Source: Moniliella sp. 'wahieum' (taxonomy: Eukaryota; Basidiomycota; Moniliellomycetes; Moniliellales; Moniliellaceae). From it: DNA of 64,000 nucleotides. The translations under genes and the position numbers were made by a program. This document shows, piece by piece, positions 20,999-33,897 of this stretch. Under the pieces are notes generated by a model that saw only the letters and a list, made by a program, of their open reading frames with translations, was not told the origin of the DNA and did no database searches. The first letter of the stretch is position 1; every line of letters begins with the position of its first letter. The DNA lies in NCBI GenBank assembly GCA_003971905.1, contig RSEE01000008.1:868001-932000 (forward strand). Reading direction: 5' to 3'.

Positions 20999-22664
20999 AT
21001 GTCCCAGTACGACACCCACTCCATCTCCCGCTCGACCACCGTGTCCCGCAAGAGCACCATCGCCTCCCGCAACGCCTCGCTCATCAAGAAGAACACCGGG
21101 CCCAACGAACTAAAGCCGTCGGACCTTCTAATTGAGCGCTTCAATGGTGTGTACACTTACCTCTCCGTTGCGGCGCCCATTTCTTCTCACACTGTATATA
21201 CGCTCGTCAGGATGGAAGAGCATCACGAAGCAGCTCATCTCCTATTTTGAAGGGATCGCCGACATTGAGTCTAACACTGCGCGTGAGCTCACCAAGCTCG
21301 GTGGCGTCATCCAAGTCCCATTCCGTGAAGGGAACCAGTTTCTGGGCGAGGATGGCATCCAAGACGTCTACTATGCGATTCGTGACAAGACACGTGTCAT
21401 TGCTGATCATCATGCCAATCTCGCAAAGACCGTGGAAGGTTCCATTGTCCAACACCTCCAAAAGCTCCGCACAGAGATCAAAGCCCATGTTCGCAATGTA
21501 CAGCAAGACACGGGCAAGCTTGCAAACAGCGTGGCGAAAGAACGTGAACTGTCTACAAAGCTCATTACCGACTTGGCCAAGGCCATCACACTCCTCAAGA
21601 ATGCACCTATGAGTGTCACAGCTCGTGAGGATCCCTGGGCTCAGAATGCAACTGTTTTCCGTCAACTGCAGCGCCAGGTCAACGAGGAGAACGCTCTGCA
21701 AAAGTCAATCATCATCATGCAGCAGAACTCGGCCCACTTTGAAGAGGGAATTGTCCGCTCCATCCAGTCGGCCTGGCAGACTTTTGACGAATGGTCTGGT
21801 CGCATGTCGGCTCAAGTGCAAGATACTTGGCTCTCGCTGGGCGTGCAAATGCGGGGACTACAGCCCAACGCGGAATGGATCGCCTTTGCTGCTCGTTCAG
21901 ACCACCTGCTCGACCCGGACACACCTCTGCGCAACCCGGAGACGATCGATTACCCGGGTAAGGATGACCCCTCGGTCATTCCCGTCCATCATGGCATTCT
22001 CGAGCGCAAGAAGCGCTTCACCAACAACTATAAGGAATCGTTCTACGTCCTCACACCTGCTGGATACCTGCACGAACTCCCTTCGTCTGACCCACACCGC
22101 CACCCACAGCCGGTCCTTTCTCTCTTCTTGCCCGAATGCACGCTCGGTGCCCCCTCGACCAATGCAGCCAAGAGCCACAAATTCCACATTACCGACGGCC
22201 AAGTCGGACAATCCCCTAGCGAGCTTGCGTGGCGAGCAGGCCTACACGTTCCGTGCGCGCAGCCACAACGAGATGATGGAATGGTGGAACGACATCAAGC
22301 AGCTCTCTAAGGTTTACCTCACTACGTCGGAGCAGATGGACCGCTCAGGCCCTGTGCCAGCGGCTGTGCGAGCTATCGGCTATCACTCTGATGGTGAGAG
22401 TGAAGAAGAGGATGAGGAGGAAGGATCGTCGATTGAAGAGGCAATCGATGAGGAAGGAGAAGCGGATAACATTCCTGAAGAGGAGGTGGAAGTTGAAGAG
22501 GAGTCCATCTCAGCACCTTTCGGTGCGGAAGTGCCAGGGTACACTGGGGCTCCTGGTAATCCCAGTATCCGGTCGGGCACGAAGGCTATGTGTTCGAGAA
22601 GAAGGCGGAAGAAGCAGAGATTCCCCCTACCGCCCATGACGAAAGCGGCACCGCGCAAGCCTAG
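20999..22664 (+). CDS. Slm1/Slm2-like BAR-PH protein (TORC2/eisosome)
   Basis: Slm proteins bind PI(4,5)P2 at the plasma membrane and pass stress signals to TORC2. Exon 1 (20999-21146) has MSQYDTHSISRSTTVSRKST and LKPSDLLIERFN. Intron 21147-21210 (GTGTGT to CGTCAG). Exon 2 carries the F-BAR-like helices (WKSITKQLISYFEGIADIES, TARELTKLGG, AHVRNVQQDTGKLANSVAKE). The PH domain has HGILERKKRFTNNYKESFYV, HKFHITDGQV and AYTFRARSHNEMMEWWNDI. The tail is highly acidic. Frame breaks near 22205 and 22580 shift the tail into a frame ending TAG 22662-22664. A likely AATAAA poly(A) signal is at about 22813. Confidence 0.88.
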
Positions 22665-23371
22665 TATATTTGCTCTATGGTCCACCGTTAAGTTCCCTTC
22701 TTTTTTTCAGAGGATGAGCAAGGGGTCGGTCACTATGCCAGCTTAGATCCCTTGGCCGTTCTACCCCCCCACCTATACTCTCTGTGCTCTCCTCCTTCCG
22801 CCTGATGATTGTAAATAAAGTTGGGCTCGTCTGTTGCCCTCTTCTGCATGTACATTCTTTCGTATCTCTCGAGATGCCACAGGGCTGTGTTGATGTTCGA
22901 TGGCTCCCCACCCCCCGCTTGGCTCTCGGTTTGATTCCCAACCGAAAAGGTCTGATTTTCTCCTCATCTCCCTCTTCTTTGCGGTGCCGGATGCGTGTCG
23001 TTGGAGGGACGTAGCAGAGAGGTTTTTTTTATCACGCGTAGCATCGATCCCAGGAGGTTCGACAGGGCGCACCTGCCAGCGTGCCAGCAACGCCAGCCGC
23101 TTGGGGTCGGCGACGGAAGGGGGAACGGCCTGACATAACGGTGGAGGCTGGGGCGGGCTTAGTAACAGACACTGGGGACTGGCGCTGTGCGGGGCAGGCA
23201 GGGCATGCTGGCACCCGTGCCGCACGGGGGCAGTGTGGGACGGGCGGCACACTGCCCCTGTGCGCGCCGCCCGCTGCCCCGTTCTTCTCTCGGGACGGGC
23301 CGAGCGCAGCGGCCACCGGCAGCTCCAGCAGCTCCTGCCTCCTGCTCAGGTCCCACCGTCTCGTCTGCACC
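22665..23371. other. Intergenic, ATP2 promoter region
   Basis: About 700 bases: the Slm1 3'UTR with AATAAA, then GC-rich DNA before ATP2. I see no gene and no clear TATA box. Confidence 0.4.
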
Positions 23372-25063
<1,692 letters not shown>

Positions 25064-25152
25064 TAGGCTAAACCAATGATGCGTTGCAAAAGCTACTACT
25101 CGTTGCGGGACCGACAAGGCGGATAAGGGGCACATTTCATGGGTAATAGGTA

Positions 25153-25212
25153 GTTTGCTAGTTGGCTCGCGTGCTCGTCTTTGTTTGCTAGTTGGCTCGC
25201 GTGCTCGTCTTT
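25153..25212. repeat. Perfect 30-bp tandem duplication
   Basis: Two back-to-back identical 30-base copies (starting GTTTGCTAGTTGGC) lie about 120 bases after the ATP2 stop. No coding role is seen. Being perfect, it is recent or an assembly slip. Confidence 0.9.
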
Positions 25213-25480
25213 TCTTCGGTCACGCTGGTCAGGCCAGGTCAGGTATAGCAGCATACGAAAAGCCCAAAACTTGGTAGTGACGCTCATGAATTAGGAGGTC
25301 GAGGTGGTTGATGGAGTATGGTGACAAAAAATAAAATGGGATGGGGTCGATAACAAGACAATAAGATAGTGCTTGAATCGAGAGTATAGTATCACAGAGA
25401 ATAGAGAGGTATGGGGTACGGTTCCGGGGGCCAATGCAGGAGTGGAGAGGGGGTGATGGGGGGTGCAGAGAGGAAGATAA

Positions 25481-25700
25481 GAAGGGAAGGGAAGGGAAGG
25501 GAAGGGAAGGGAAGGGAAGGAAGAAGGAAGGGAAGGGAAGGGAAGGGAAGGGAAGGAAGGGAAGGGAAGGGAAGGGAAGGGAAGGGAGGGAAGGGAAGGG
25601 AAGGGAAGGGAAGGGAAGGGAAGGGAAGGGAAGGGAAGGGAAGGGAAGGGAAGGGAAGGGAAGGGAAGGGAAGGGAAGGGAAGGGAAGGGAGGGAAGGGA
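25481..25700. repeat. (GGGAA)n microsatellite, about 220 bp
   Basis: A long purine array of GGGAA with a few interruptions, in the tail-to-tail spacer between ATP2 and the GH105-like gene (25033-25887). Open frames on both strands here are repeat translations. Nothing else is recognised in the spacer. Confidence 0.97.
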
Positions 25701-25887
25701 TGATCGGGGGGGTACTCAATCGTTTTCTTCGTTCCCCGCGAATGGCGCCGAAACACGACTAGCAGCCCCGGCTACTCTGGTGCCCGTATCCAATACAAAA
25801 GAGAGCTTGATGCAAGGGGAAAGGGGAAATGGGAAAGGGGGAGAGGGAAAGATGGGGTAGGTATACCAAAACCACGTACAATTCACT

Positions 25888-27419
25888 TCACCACAACGAC
25901 GACACTGCCAGCAGAGCCGCTGCCAAGGTGAGAGCAGGCGCAGTGGTGAGGCTAGCCACCGAAGAGGACGTGGCGCCTGGAACGACGGTTCCGTTGGGCT
26001 CGGCCGTGGGCTGGTACCGGTTGTGCGTGCCAGGGCCGTAGAGGCCAGTGACGTTCCCGTTGACATAGTCCCGCCGCGCGGCGGCCATGAGCAAGATGAA
26101 CGACAGCGCCTCGGGCGAAGTAGGTCCCGGCGCGTAAAAGTTCAAGACATTGACGGTGTTCAGGGGTCCCAGCAATTCGCCCGCTGGTCCCAACGAGCCT
26201 TGAATGGTCTGGTAAATTTTCTCGGCAGCCGCCACATGCTGAGTTTGGTTGGCTGCCATGCTGGCCACGCGGAAGGCAGAGTAAGACAAAAGTGCACTGC
26301 CCGCCGCATCAAGGAAGGTCGAGGTGTCGTTCAGGTGGTTGTGCAGCAATCCCGTCGAGGCATCTGCCTGGGAAAAGGCAGCGCCGAGAATCTGGTCGGT
26401 CCAAGTGTAGAGATCGTTGACTTGCGATAGCATCGCGGACGCATGACTGCTCTGCACGATGCTGGCTATTGTGCGGAGAAACCCGGCAGTCGCCCATCCG
26501 TTCCCAGTCGCCTTTAAGTCAAGAGACAGAAAAGCCAGTGTCAGTGCGTCTTGGGTCGTGCCAAAGAGCTTAGGAAAAGGGAGAAACGTACCCAAAGGGA
26601 CGGGTCCGAATTGTTGCCCGTAATATTGACAATGTGCGACAACAGCCCCGAGGGCTGGACCAAGCCCTCATGATAGAGTCGCATCTGGTCGTACGCCAGC
26701 TGGAGCAAAGTCTGGTTATCATACACGGTGCCGTAGATCCCCAGGGACGAAGCCATGTAGATCCCGTCGGACCACAGTTCTTGCGTCGCAGTCCGCTGGC
26801 TGATTGCGCCCGAGGGAGTACGTGGCGTCCGGTTCAAGACAAAGTCCAGTTGCTTCCGGGCGGCCGTGGTAAAGGTCCCATTGTTGTTAGCGTCTTCGTG
26901 CCCCGTGATCTCGCCCGTACTGGCCGCCGCCAGTAGGACCGGGACCGAGCACGAGAGCGAGTCGAGGCTGGACCCGGCCCACACATCTTCTTCTCCTGTC
27001 ACATACGAGCACAGACGCCCAGAACTGTCCTGCGACCCCACTGCCGAGTTGGCCAAGCTAATCTGGACAACGGGAAGGTGCTCCTTGGGGGAAAGGGAGC
27101 CGCTACCGTAGGCCAAACCATCCTTGCTGTCCGTAAAGTAGTTCCACTCGCTCGGGGCCTGAAGTTCAAGGAGGGTAGCGGCATAGGTGCCTTGCACCCA
27201 GCTCGGGCGCTGTCCGGCCGAGATGGCAGACAAGGCGGCTTCAATCAAGGTGTCGTTGACCTTGCCGCTGACTTTGGTGCTGCCACTGCCAGAGCGGCGC
27301 AGGAGCCGGAACGGGGGGGTACTGGGCAAGTCACGTTTGGCGGGCATGGCGCAGACAGAGGCGGGGAGGCCAGCTGCCAGGCCAAGAGCCAAAATAGCGG
27401 CGGCAGAAAGGTGGACCAT
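25888..27419 (-). CDS. GH105/GH88-like six-hairpin glycosidase, probably GPI-anchored
   Basis: It starts MVHLSAAAILALGLAAGLPA, a signal peptide. The catalytic fold shows the family marks TQELWSDGIYMA (with the likely acid/base Asp), LLSHIVNITG and, across the intron, LWATGNGWATAGFLRTI. Exon 1 is 27419-26592; an 80-nt intron (26512-26591, GTACGT to TTAAAG) leads to exon 2, 26511-25888. The total is 483 residues with no frame break. The C-terminus is Ser/Thr-rich with a hydrophobic end (ALTLAAALLAVSSLW), as for a GPI signal. Relatives remove unsaturated uronic acids from pectin or similar glycans; the real substrate is not shown. Confidence 0.78.
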
Positions 27420-30030
27420 GCCGCTGGTGGTTAAAGACGGGAGGGGGCGGGGAGAGGGGCGGGGAGAGAGGGGGGGGAGAGGGCGGGCAGGTGGGGGGAA
27501 AGAGCAGGCGGAAGCAGACCAGCTTCTGTAAGCGTCGCGTCGAACGGGGAAGATGGGCGGCAGGGGGACGGCGAGGCGTGGCGGGTTGGGGGGGTATAAG
27601 TATCTACACTCCTCGGGCCTCTGGCTAAGGCCTCCCCCAAGGTATGCAAAAAAAGGCAAGAGAAAAGAGGGGCTAGGTACCGGAGACAGGCCCAGTCTGC
27701 ACACCCGCTCAGGGCATGCCTGAAATTCTGGCGAGCCGGCACACAGCGCAGCTGCCCAGTGCACGGAGCACACCTTGCCGTGTACACGCACGAGCCCAGT
27801 CGCGGGGAAAACTGCCGGACGACGGGTGATCGCTGACGAAGATATGACGCAGTGCGCTGCCCAGCTGCGGCACAGGGCCAGTGGTGTGCGGCACCGGTTT
27901 CACTGGAGCGGCTGCTGTTTCCATTCTTCGCAAGCGGCGTGCCGTGTATCACACTCAAAGCCGGGGGGGGCAGCCTCTCCGAGATCTCACATACAAATCT
28001 CAAATCTCATCCGCTCGCAGCAGTTTCCGCATGCAGAATGTGGCGAGCGTGCGCATGCTCCTCCAGCAGTCACTATACTAGTCATCTTGTCGTACTCAGT
28101 ACTCAGTACTCGTGCATCATGCACATGCCCATGGTCAAACCCATCCCCTAGGACGCAGCCATACGCTGAACTGAGCCCTTTGGACGAAACCGCACATTCA
28201 TCTGGCAACACTCCCATTCCAGTCTCCCCACCGCCATCCATCCCCATTTACGTCTTCTCGCTTGTGATGGAGATTTCTGTCGCCTCGCTTCTACGCAGTT
28301 ACGGGCTACGGGTTACATGCATGCCGTGCCTACATGGTTACAGGGCTATCGGCTGCACGGTTACGCGTACGTCGGCACAGTGTGGCTGCGCACCTGGCGC
28401 ATCGACCGCGGCCACGGCGTCGCACGGCAGCTCCCGGCTCGGCCAAGCCGCTGCCTGCGCGGCTTAGCACCGGTATAACCGGTAACCTGGCATGGTGTAA
28501 AAGTGCATAGCATAACCGCCGCCTGCCCCCACTTGCCCTCCAAGCTTAAAGCATCAAAATTCACATGCACCCACCACACCCTATACAGGTGGGAAGGGGC
28601 GGTGACATAGACTTAGACTTGTGACGACGTGGCCGGCGACCGGTGATATTTTCCCATTGCAGAATTTATTCGTGCGGTGGCTGCGTGCAGTTGAGGCTCA
28701 ACTGAACGTACTGAATGTGCACGTGGGATGCACGGTGTGCGACACATGATCAGTGATCGATGTCGGGCGTTCCACGCAGGTCTTGTTTTCCGTAGATGGT
28801 TCGGCAGGAAGGGTATCGGTGACCACGTGAACTCAGAGAAGTCAATGATTAATGGCGGGTGCCGTGGCCGCCGAGATCTGGAAGGTCCTGGGAAGGCGGG
28901 AGGCTAGAGTAGGCTATTGTACCTAGTGTCTTTGTTGCGCGGTGCAGCTTGGCCTTCTTGGCGAGCGTGGCGCTTTAAGTGTGAGCGCGTAAGCCACAGG
29001 AAAACACAGGCTGTGCAGCTGTGACGCGGTGACGTTCAACGCGCAGTACACATTCAGGCCGCAGGGATGGACGCAACGTACAGAGATAGCGTGCCCGCGC
29101 TGTATATCTCCCGATTGTACTTACCTCGTATACATACCTCCTGTGGGCTCCGCGCGGCAGATGGCGGCAGAGTGGCGGTACGTTGCCTTTTTCTTTTGCA
29201 TTGTGACATGTGACGCGTGACGCGTGACCGTCGCGCGCGAATCTGCATCAGGCCCTCAGGCCCTCAGGCCGGTCATCACCATGGTCATCACCATCTCAAG
29301 ATCTCAAAAGTATATACTCACGACTCTTCCATCCATCGATATCCTTCCGCCATAGTATTACCATCTGACCAGCTGCATACTCACCACAGCGAGACACTTT
29401 CTGTGTCACAAGCATATACCTTTCGCAATACCCATTCCTAGAGGATGGGCGCTTTTCGTCGCATATATATGGACTCTATACTACCTTTTCTTTTTCCCCA
29501 TCCGAGAATCCCGATCTTTTGGATCCCCCCCACCTTCTCTATCAGCAAGCTTGCATTTAAAAGGTTCACGCGCACTTCTGCAAAAAAGGTCTGTGCCATT
29601 CGAAAACACATGTTGCGCGCACTCTGTTCTCCATATGACCATCAGCTAACATCCGTCGACGTATCAACATCTTCTGTGCGTTAAATTCATCAGAGGAGAG
29701 CCCATGTTCCTTGTCATCCCTCCTCTTCAGAGACATGGTAGTAGAACCACGAAAGCGATATGTCTTATCGATCGATCATCGGGATTCGTCCTACCTCCTC
29801 TCATTTCATCATCGAGTGTGCAGACTCCCGGTACTACTCACGCGGTATACTGACCGTCGGGTTGCAGGAAGAAAATATATACACAGAAAAGGACGTTTCT
29901 GACCGCAGGCCACCATCAAGATATAGAAAGACAAGTAAGCACTTAAACAACTAATATTTTGTGCCGTGTGGACATTGATCATTCATCAACAGCATGATGG
30001 CCATTTTTGCATATATATATACGAGGAGAC
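27420..30030. other. Long gene-poor region rich in short repeated words
   Basis: About 2.6 kb with no supportable gene. It has GTACTCAGTACTCAGTACTC at about 28093-28114, an alternating TGACATGTGACGCGTGACGC stretch at about 29203-29226, CCCTCAGGCCCTCAGGCC at about 29252 and several TATATA runs after 29300. Frames on the plus strand at 27775-28467 lack domains. Confidence 0.5.
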
Positions 30031-30034
30031 CACC

Positions 30035-30088
30035 GGCCTACGGCCCGGTCAGCTGGGGCTTCGCCCCAGCTTGGTGCTGCGTCGCAGC
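30035..30088. other. Three adjacent perfect hairpins
   Basis: Three inverted repeats with 3-base loops follow one another: GGCC-TAC-GGCC (30035-30045), an 8-bp stem GCTGGGGC with loop TTC (30052-30070), and GCTGC-GTC-GCAGC (30076-30088). They lie about 250 bases upstream of the LINE fragment and run straight into a minisatellite. The function is unknown. Confidence 0.85.
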
Positions 30089-30222
30089 CGCCACCGTAGC
30101 CACCGTTCCCCCGTCGCCACCTTAGCCACCGTTCCCCCGGTCCACCATTGCCACCTTAGCCACCGTTCCCCCGGTCCCCCGTCGCCACCTTAGCCACCGT
30201 TCCCCCTTCGCCACCGTAGTTA
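30089..30222. repeat. GCCACC-TTAGCCACCGTTCCCCC minisatellite
   Basis: About four variable copies of a 30-36 base unit built from GCCACC, TTAGCCACC and GTTCCCCC. It directly follows the hairpin cluster. Confidence 0.85.
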
Positions 30223-30335
30223 TAATATCACCGATACGCGCTGGCTGCGGGTGGCTGGGAACGTGGCACCGGTCGGCACGTGCCTATGACGTAAAAGATG
30301 CACGGCGGATCAATTTTGCATATGACATAGAACCT

Positions 30336-30925
30336 ATGGTGGAGGAAGAGGATGGGACGAGGCGCGGACGGAAGGCACAGCGCACCGATTACCGCGTGAT
30401 GGGGCCCGGAGCACTGGGAGGAACCGGAATGGAGGTAGACCACACGCTGCGCGACACGGGATCGCAGGAGGCGCAGAGCGCGTACCGGCGGGTGGTGCAT
30501 GAGAGCACTGCGTCGCCTTTGGAACGCCGGGAGAAGGAACTGCTTCGGCTGCTTGAACAAGCAGAATGCGACAAGAACGCCAAGTACCAGGGACGCACTC
30601 AAGAACCGTTTTTCCCCCTGGTTTTGACGACGCGAGGATACTACGGCACCAAGACGGCGGGCAAGTTGTTTGCGCATTGGAAGGAGTTGGCTACTAAGTC
30701 TCAGTGGAAATGGTTCCTCGCTCGTATGTCAACCACGTTCCTCCGTGTCCACACGCGCTTCCTAGGGTACGGGACCAGATGGCGTGAGCCGGAGGGTCCT
30801 GATATCCTGGCGATCCCCCTGGTCCCTTAATCTTGGTGGCGCTTCCAAGTAACCCCCGCAAGATGAACGGTTCGGTTTAGACGTAGCGTTCCCCCTGTCG
30901 CAGCCTTAAGCTCTGTCAATGGAAT
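30336..30925 (+). mobile_element. 5'-truncated LINE retrotransposon, copy 1
   Basis: The frame 30336-30830 encodes a C-terminal piece of a LINE-type ORF2 protein. NAKYQGRTQEPFFPLVLTTR followed by GTKTAGKLFAHWKELA fits the conserved end of fungal and plant L1-like reverse transcriptases (F-P-F-V-x-x-x-G-G). Reverse transcriptase and endonuclease domains are absent. From about 30549 to 30925 it is nearly identical to the copy at 53256; the last 85 bases recur in inverse orientation at 50285. The shared 3' boundary is near CTCTGTCAATG. Confidence 0.7.
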
Positions 30926-31953
30926 GCACACAACATAGAGATACTGACTGATGTGGTTGTCCATGCAAGTTGTACATGAGCACCAATACTGACTAACATT
31001 TAATGAGTCGTTACTATATGCGACAACATCCTTCCGCCGTTTCTACTTGCAACACAGAAGAATGTTTAGAGACGCAATAAAGGCGCAACTGCCCACAAAA
31101 GGTGCTCATGGTTTTGGGAGCAACAGCCGTGGACCCTATAGGGAAAAACGTTGATTCTCTCACTCTAGCACGCCTATGAGAGGCCGCTTGTATAAGCGCT
31201 AAGCGCCAAACCGTCACAACACTTTTGGCGATACCGGAACGGTAACTGGTCGGGGAGGGATTTATACCAGTGGTCCAATCTTTGCAACATGATCGAAACC
31301 CCTGTTGCCATCGGAGCTTGTTGGCACATCCTTTTTGCCAATGGAGAGGTGTGTATCATAGTCCTCTGTTGCTCGCATTTTTGCACAATCTATACCCCCC
31401 ACCCATTTCTTTCTAAACCTGGTAGCTCTGCTCTCGATGAATGAATACTTGACCTCCTTCTACAGTACTTATACTTGTGATTGACCGAGACATTGTATAA
31501 CCGGGGGGACTGATGCACTGATGCCACAATTTCACCCCCGCCAAAACACAGCTTGCCTCACGGAGCAAGTGCAACGACAGTATAGCTTTTGGGTTGTGCT
31601 TCGCCGAAATGAACCAGTAATCACTCACACGAAGGGCTGCGAGAGCTCTACTGCTTCAATGCTTTTCCATGTGGCTGTGTCAGACGTAGACCTACATGGA
31701 ATTTGAAGCAACACATCTATATGCTCTTGGTATCTATTACAATCCCTCGTCCCGTCAACGCTGGGTGACAGCCAACAGCGTTTAGCATCTACACCGCATT
31801 GAGGACAAAATGTGATGGGCCGCCTTCCTTTTCAGACTGCCCTCTCATCCCCTTTTCACTTCTATCTATCTATCGCAAACCCTATACAAGGATGGTATGG
31901 CAGAAGACGAAAAACAAGTATGTTTTTCCCCCGTACATCACATGAAAGGTTGT
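30926..31953. other. Gene-poor spacer
   Basis: About 1 kb between the LINE fragment and the 3' end of the ribosome recycling factor gene. No domain-bearing frame or RNA gene was seen. Confidence 0.45.
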
Positions 31954-33165
31954 TTAGATGTCGTCCACTTCCATCTTGCGCAACTTGTCTTGAAGCTCTC
32001 CCTGCAACTTGTTGATGGCTTGGGTCGCCTTCTTGACTTCCGTGTCAATCTAATCATGTGAATGCAGAACCATTAGTATACTTGCCAGGGTGTCGTACGG
32101 GATCGCGTCACTTACCTCCTCTGCTTCTGACTCGCCCTCGTTTTTGCCCACCACGCCTTTGTTTGTATCCTTTTGAGCAACCTTTCTTGCGCCTTTGCGT
32201 ACATACCGTGCTTTGCGTCGGTAATGCTCGGCCACCGAAGCCACCTCCTTGACCATCTCCTTCCTGGTATCCTCCGTTGCTCTGATGTATTACATCACAC
32301 AGAGGAAGTTAGCTTGATTAACTGCAACTCGCCTTGACCTTTTATTGCAGGCTGGGGGGTGTGAGAACATGGATAATACGTACTTGGGCAAGGGGACACG
32401 GATCACTCCCTCATCGTCTTCGGGCTGCAAGGTAGGTACTAGGCTGAGGTGCGAGTCATAAATGGCCTTCTCGACTGCTTTGACGTACTGGATGCATAAC
32501 CGAAATACACAGTCAGTGCTCTCCTCTATGTCAGAATACTCAAGCGATACGGGACGTACGCTCTTGTCAAAGCAGCTGATCACGAAGCCATCGTTGTTGG
32601 CGCTCACATTGGCCAACTCTTTAATCTGGTGAGTTGTGTCGTCACGGTTGTGGTGCAACTGGGCTGGGAGTCGCTCGATCGTCTCTGGAATCAGCAATGG
32701 TCAGCGCTCTAGTCGTTCTTGACACACGCCGCACAGAGCTTTGAGGTAGGGCTGACAGGACATACTGGGATCCGGGTTGCCCAAACGGGACATCACTTCT
32801 GAAAAACGCATCTCGGCCTCCGAGACGACCTGCTCGAACTGCTCCCACGTCTCGTCTTGGTCATACTGTTCTCCCTTGCGTTTATCGTCTCCGACCGTGC
32901 CCGCATTCTTGCTCGAGTCATGCGGGTCGATCACCGCGGTCTCTCCTGCCGAATCACGTTCCATCTCCGTCAGGTCCCCGGGGTCGTCTTGCGCCCGTTT
33001 CTTTTGCTTTGCGCTGGGCCGGTTTTTTTCCGCCAGCGCCGAGGTGGTGAAGGTACGTGTGGTACGAAGGGGTTGGGGAAACTGTGCGCGCATTCCCTGA
33101 GGCCATGCCATAGCCATAGGCAATGCCGTGCGCGCAATCCGACTGACCAACCGCATCAGGACCAT
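31954..33165 (-). CDS. RRF1: Mitochondrial ribosome recycling factor
   Basis: RRF splits the mitochondrial ribosome after termination. Five exons: 33165-32766, 32684-32560, 32487-32384, 32281-32116, 32049-31954. All four introns are GT/AG and four donors read GTATGT, GTACGT, GTACGT (twice) or GTAAGT. Lengths add to 891 bases, an unbroken 296-residue frame. The N-terminus is a presequence (MVLMRLVSRIARTALPM). The RRF domain has IERLPAQLHHNRDD, HQIKELANVSANNDGFVISC, YVKAVEKAIYDSHLSL, EGVIRVPLPK, and EMVKEVASVAEHYRRKARYV. The C-terminus (IDTEVKKATQAINKLQ) is the closing helix. This is the cleanest multi-exon gene in the window. An upstream ATG at about 33273 would lengthen the N-terminus but is less likely. 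Confidence 0.9.
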
Positions 33166-33897
33166 GGTGCTAGTCTCAACCGGCAGGGGAAACAAAAGGT
33201 TTTTGGGAGGATGCAAGCGTTGCGGCGAACTATGCAGACTTGAGCACGCTGCTTTTAACCTCCTCATCAACATTGCCCGCTCATACCCCCCTTTCTCCGT
33301 AGACGTAACGGTACTCTCACTATGGGCCCCATATTCTCGATGGGCGGCCTCAATCTTTCAGATCGACCACTGGGTCAGGACACCTGGTGACCGGTGACCT
33401 CGGAAGCCCATAACGGGCACAGTGACATCATCCTTCTCGATTGTAGCTACATCGGGCCAAGTGTGAATAACATCCGATCCTCACGATCTGACACACCCCA
33501 TCGGCCATCCTATTCATCATTTGGAGTGACGCACAAAGCCACCGTCGTAGAGACGCCCGATCTCGGGGACACATATAATATTTCAGGATCAAGTCGAGCG
33601 AAAGAGAAGGAAGGAAGGATGTGGTCCCAAGGAGAGGATATTGTAGAGAGAGGAGCTGCGTATGATGCGCGTGCGCGAGGGCTTGGCCATCTTGCCTATC
33701 ACGCGTCATGCATGATGCACATCACACATCACATGGCGAGGCAACTTCTTCCTTTTTCGTCCCCATCTGTTGCGATTACATCTGATGTCGCCAGTTCTTT
33801 TCTAGACACGCAGTGACGCACACCAGCACACCCGACGAGACACACACGTCGACAACAATGCATGGTGTACACATCGTACCAACTCCATCATCTCAAC
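33166..33897. other. Spacer between RRF1 and ProRS
   Basis: About 730 bases: RRF1 promoter and ProRS 3' region. One plus-strand frame (33394-33816) has no domain and is not called. Confidence 0.4.

Noticed and set aside
25229-25860. Open frames with PFPSL or GREGK repeats on both strands
   Set aside because: Translation of the (GGGAA)n microsatellite, not a gene.
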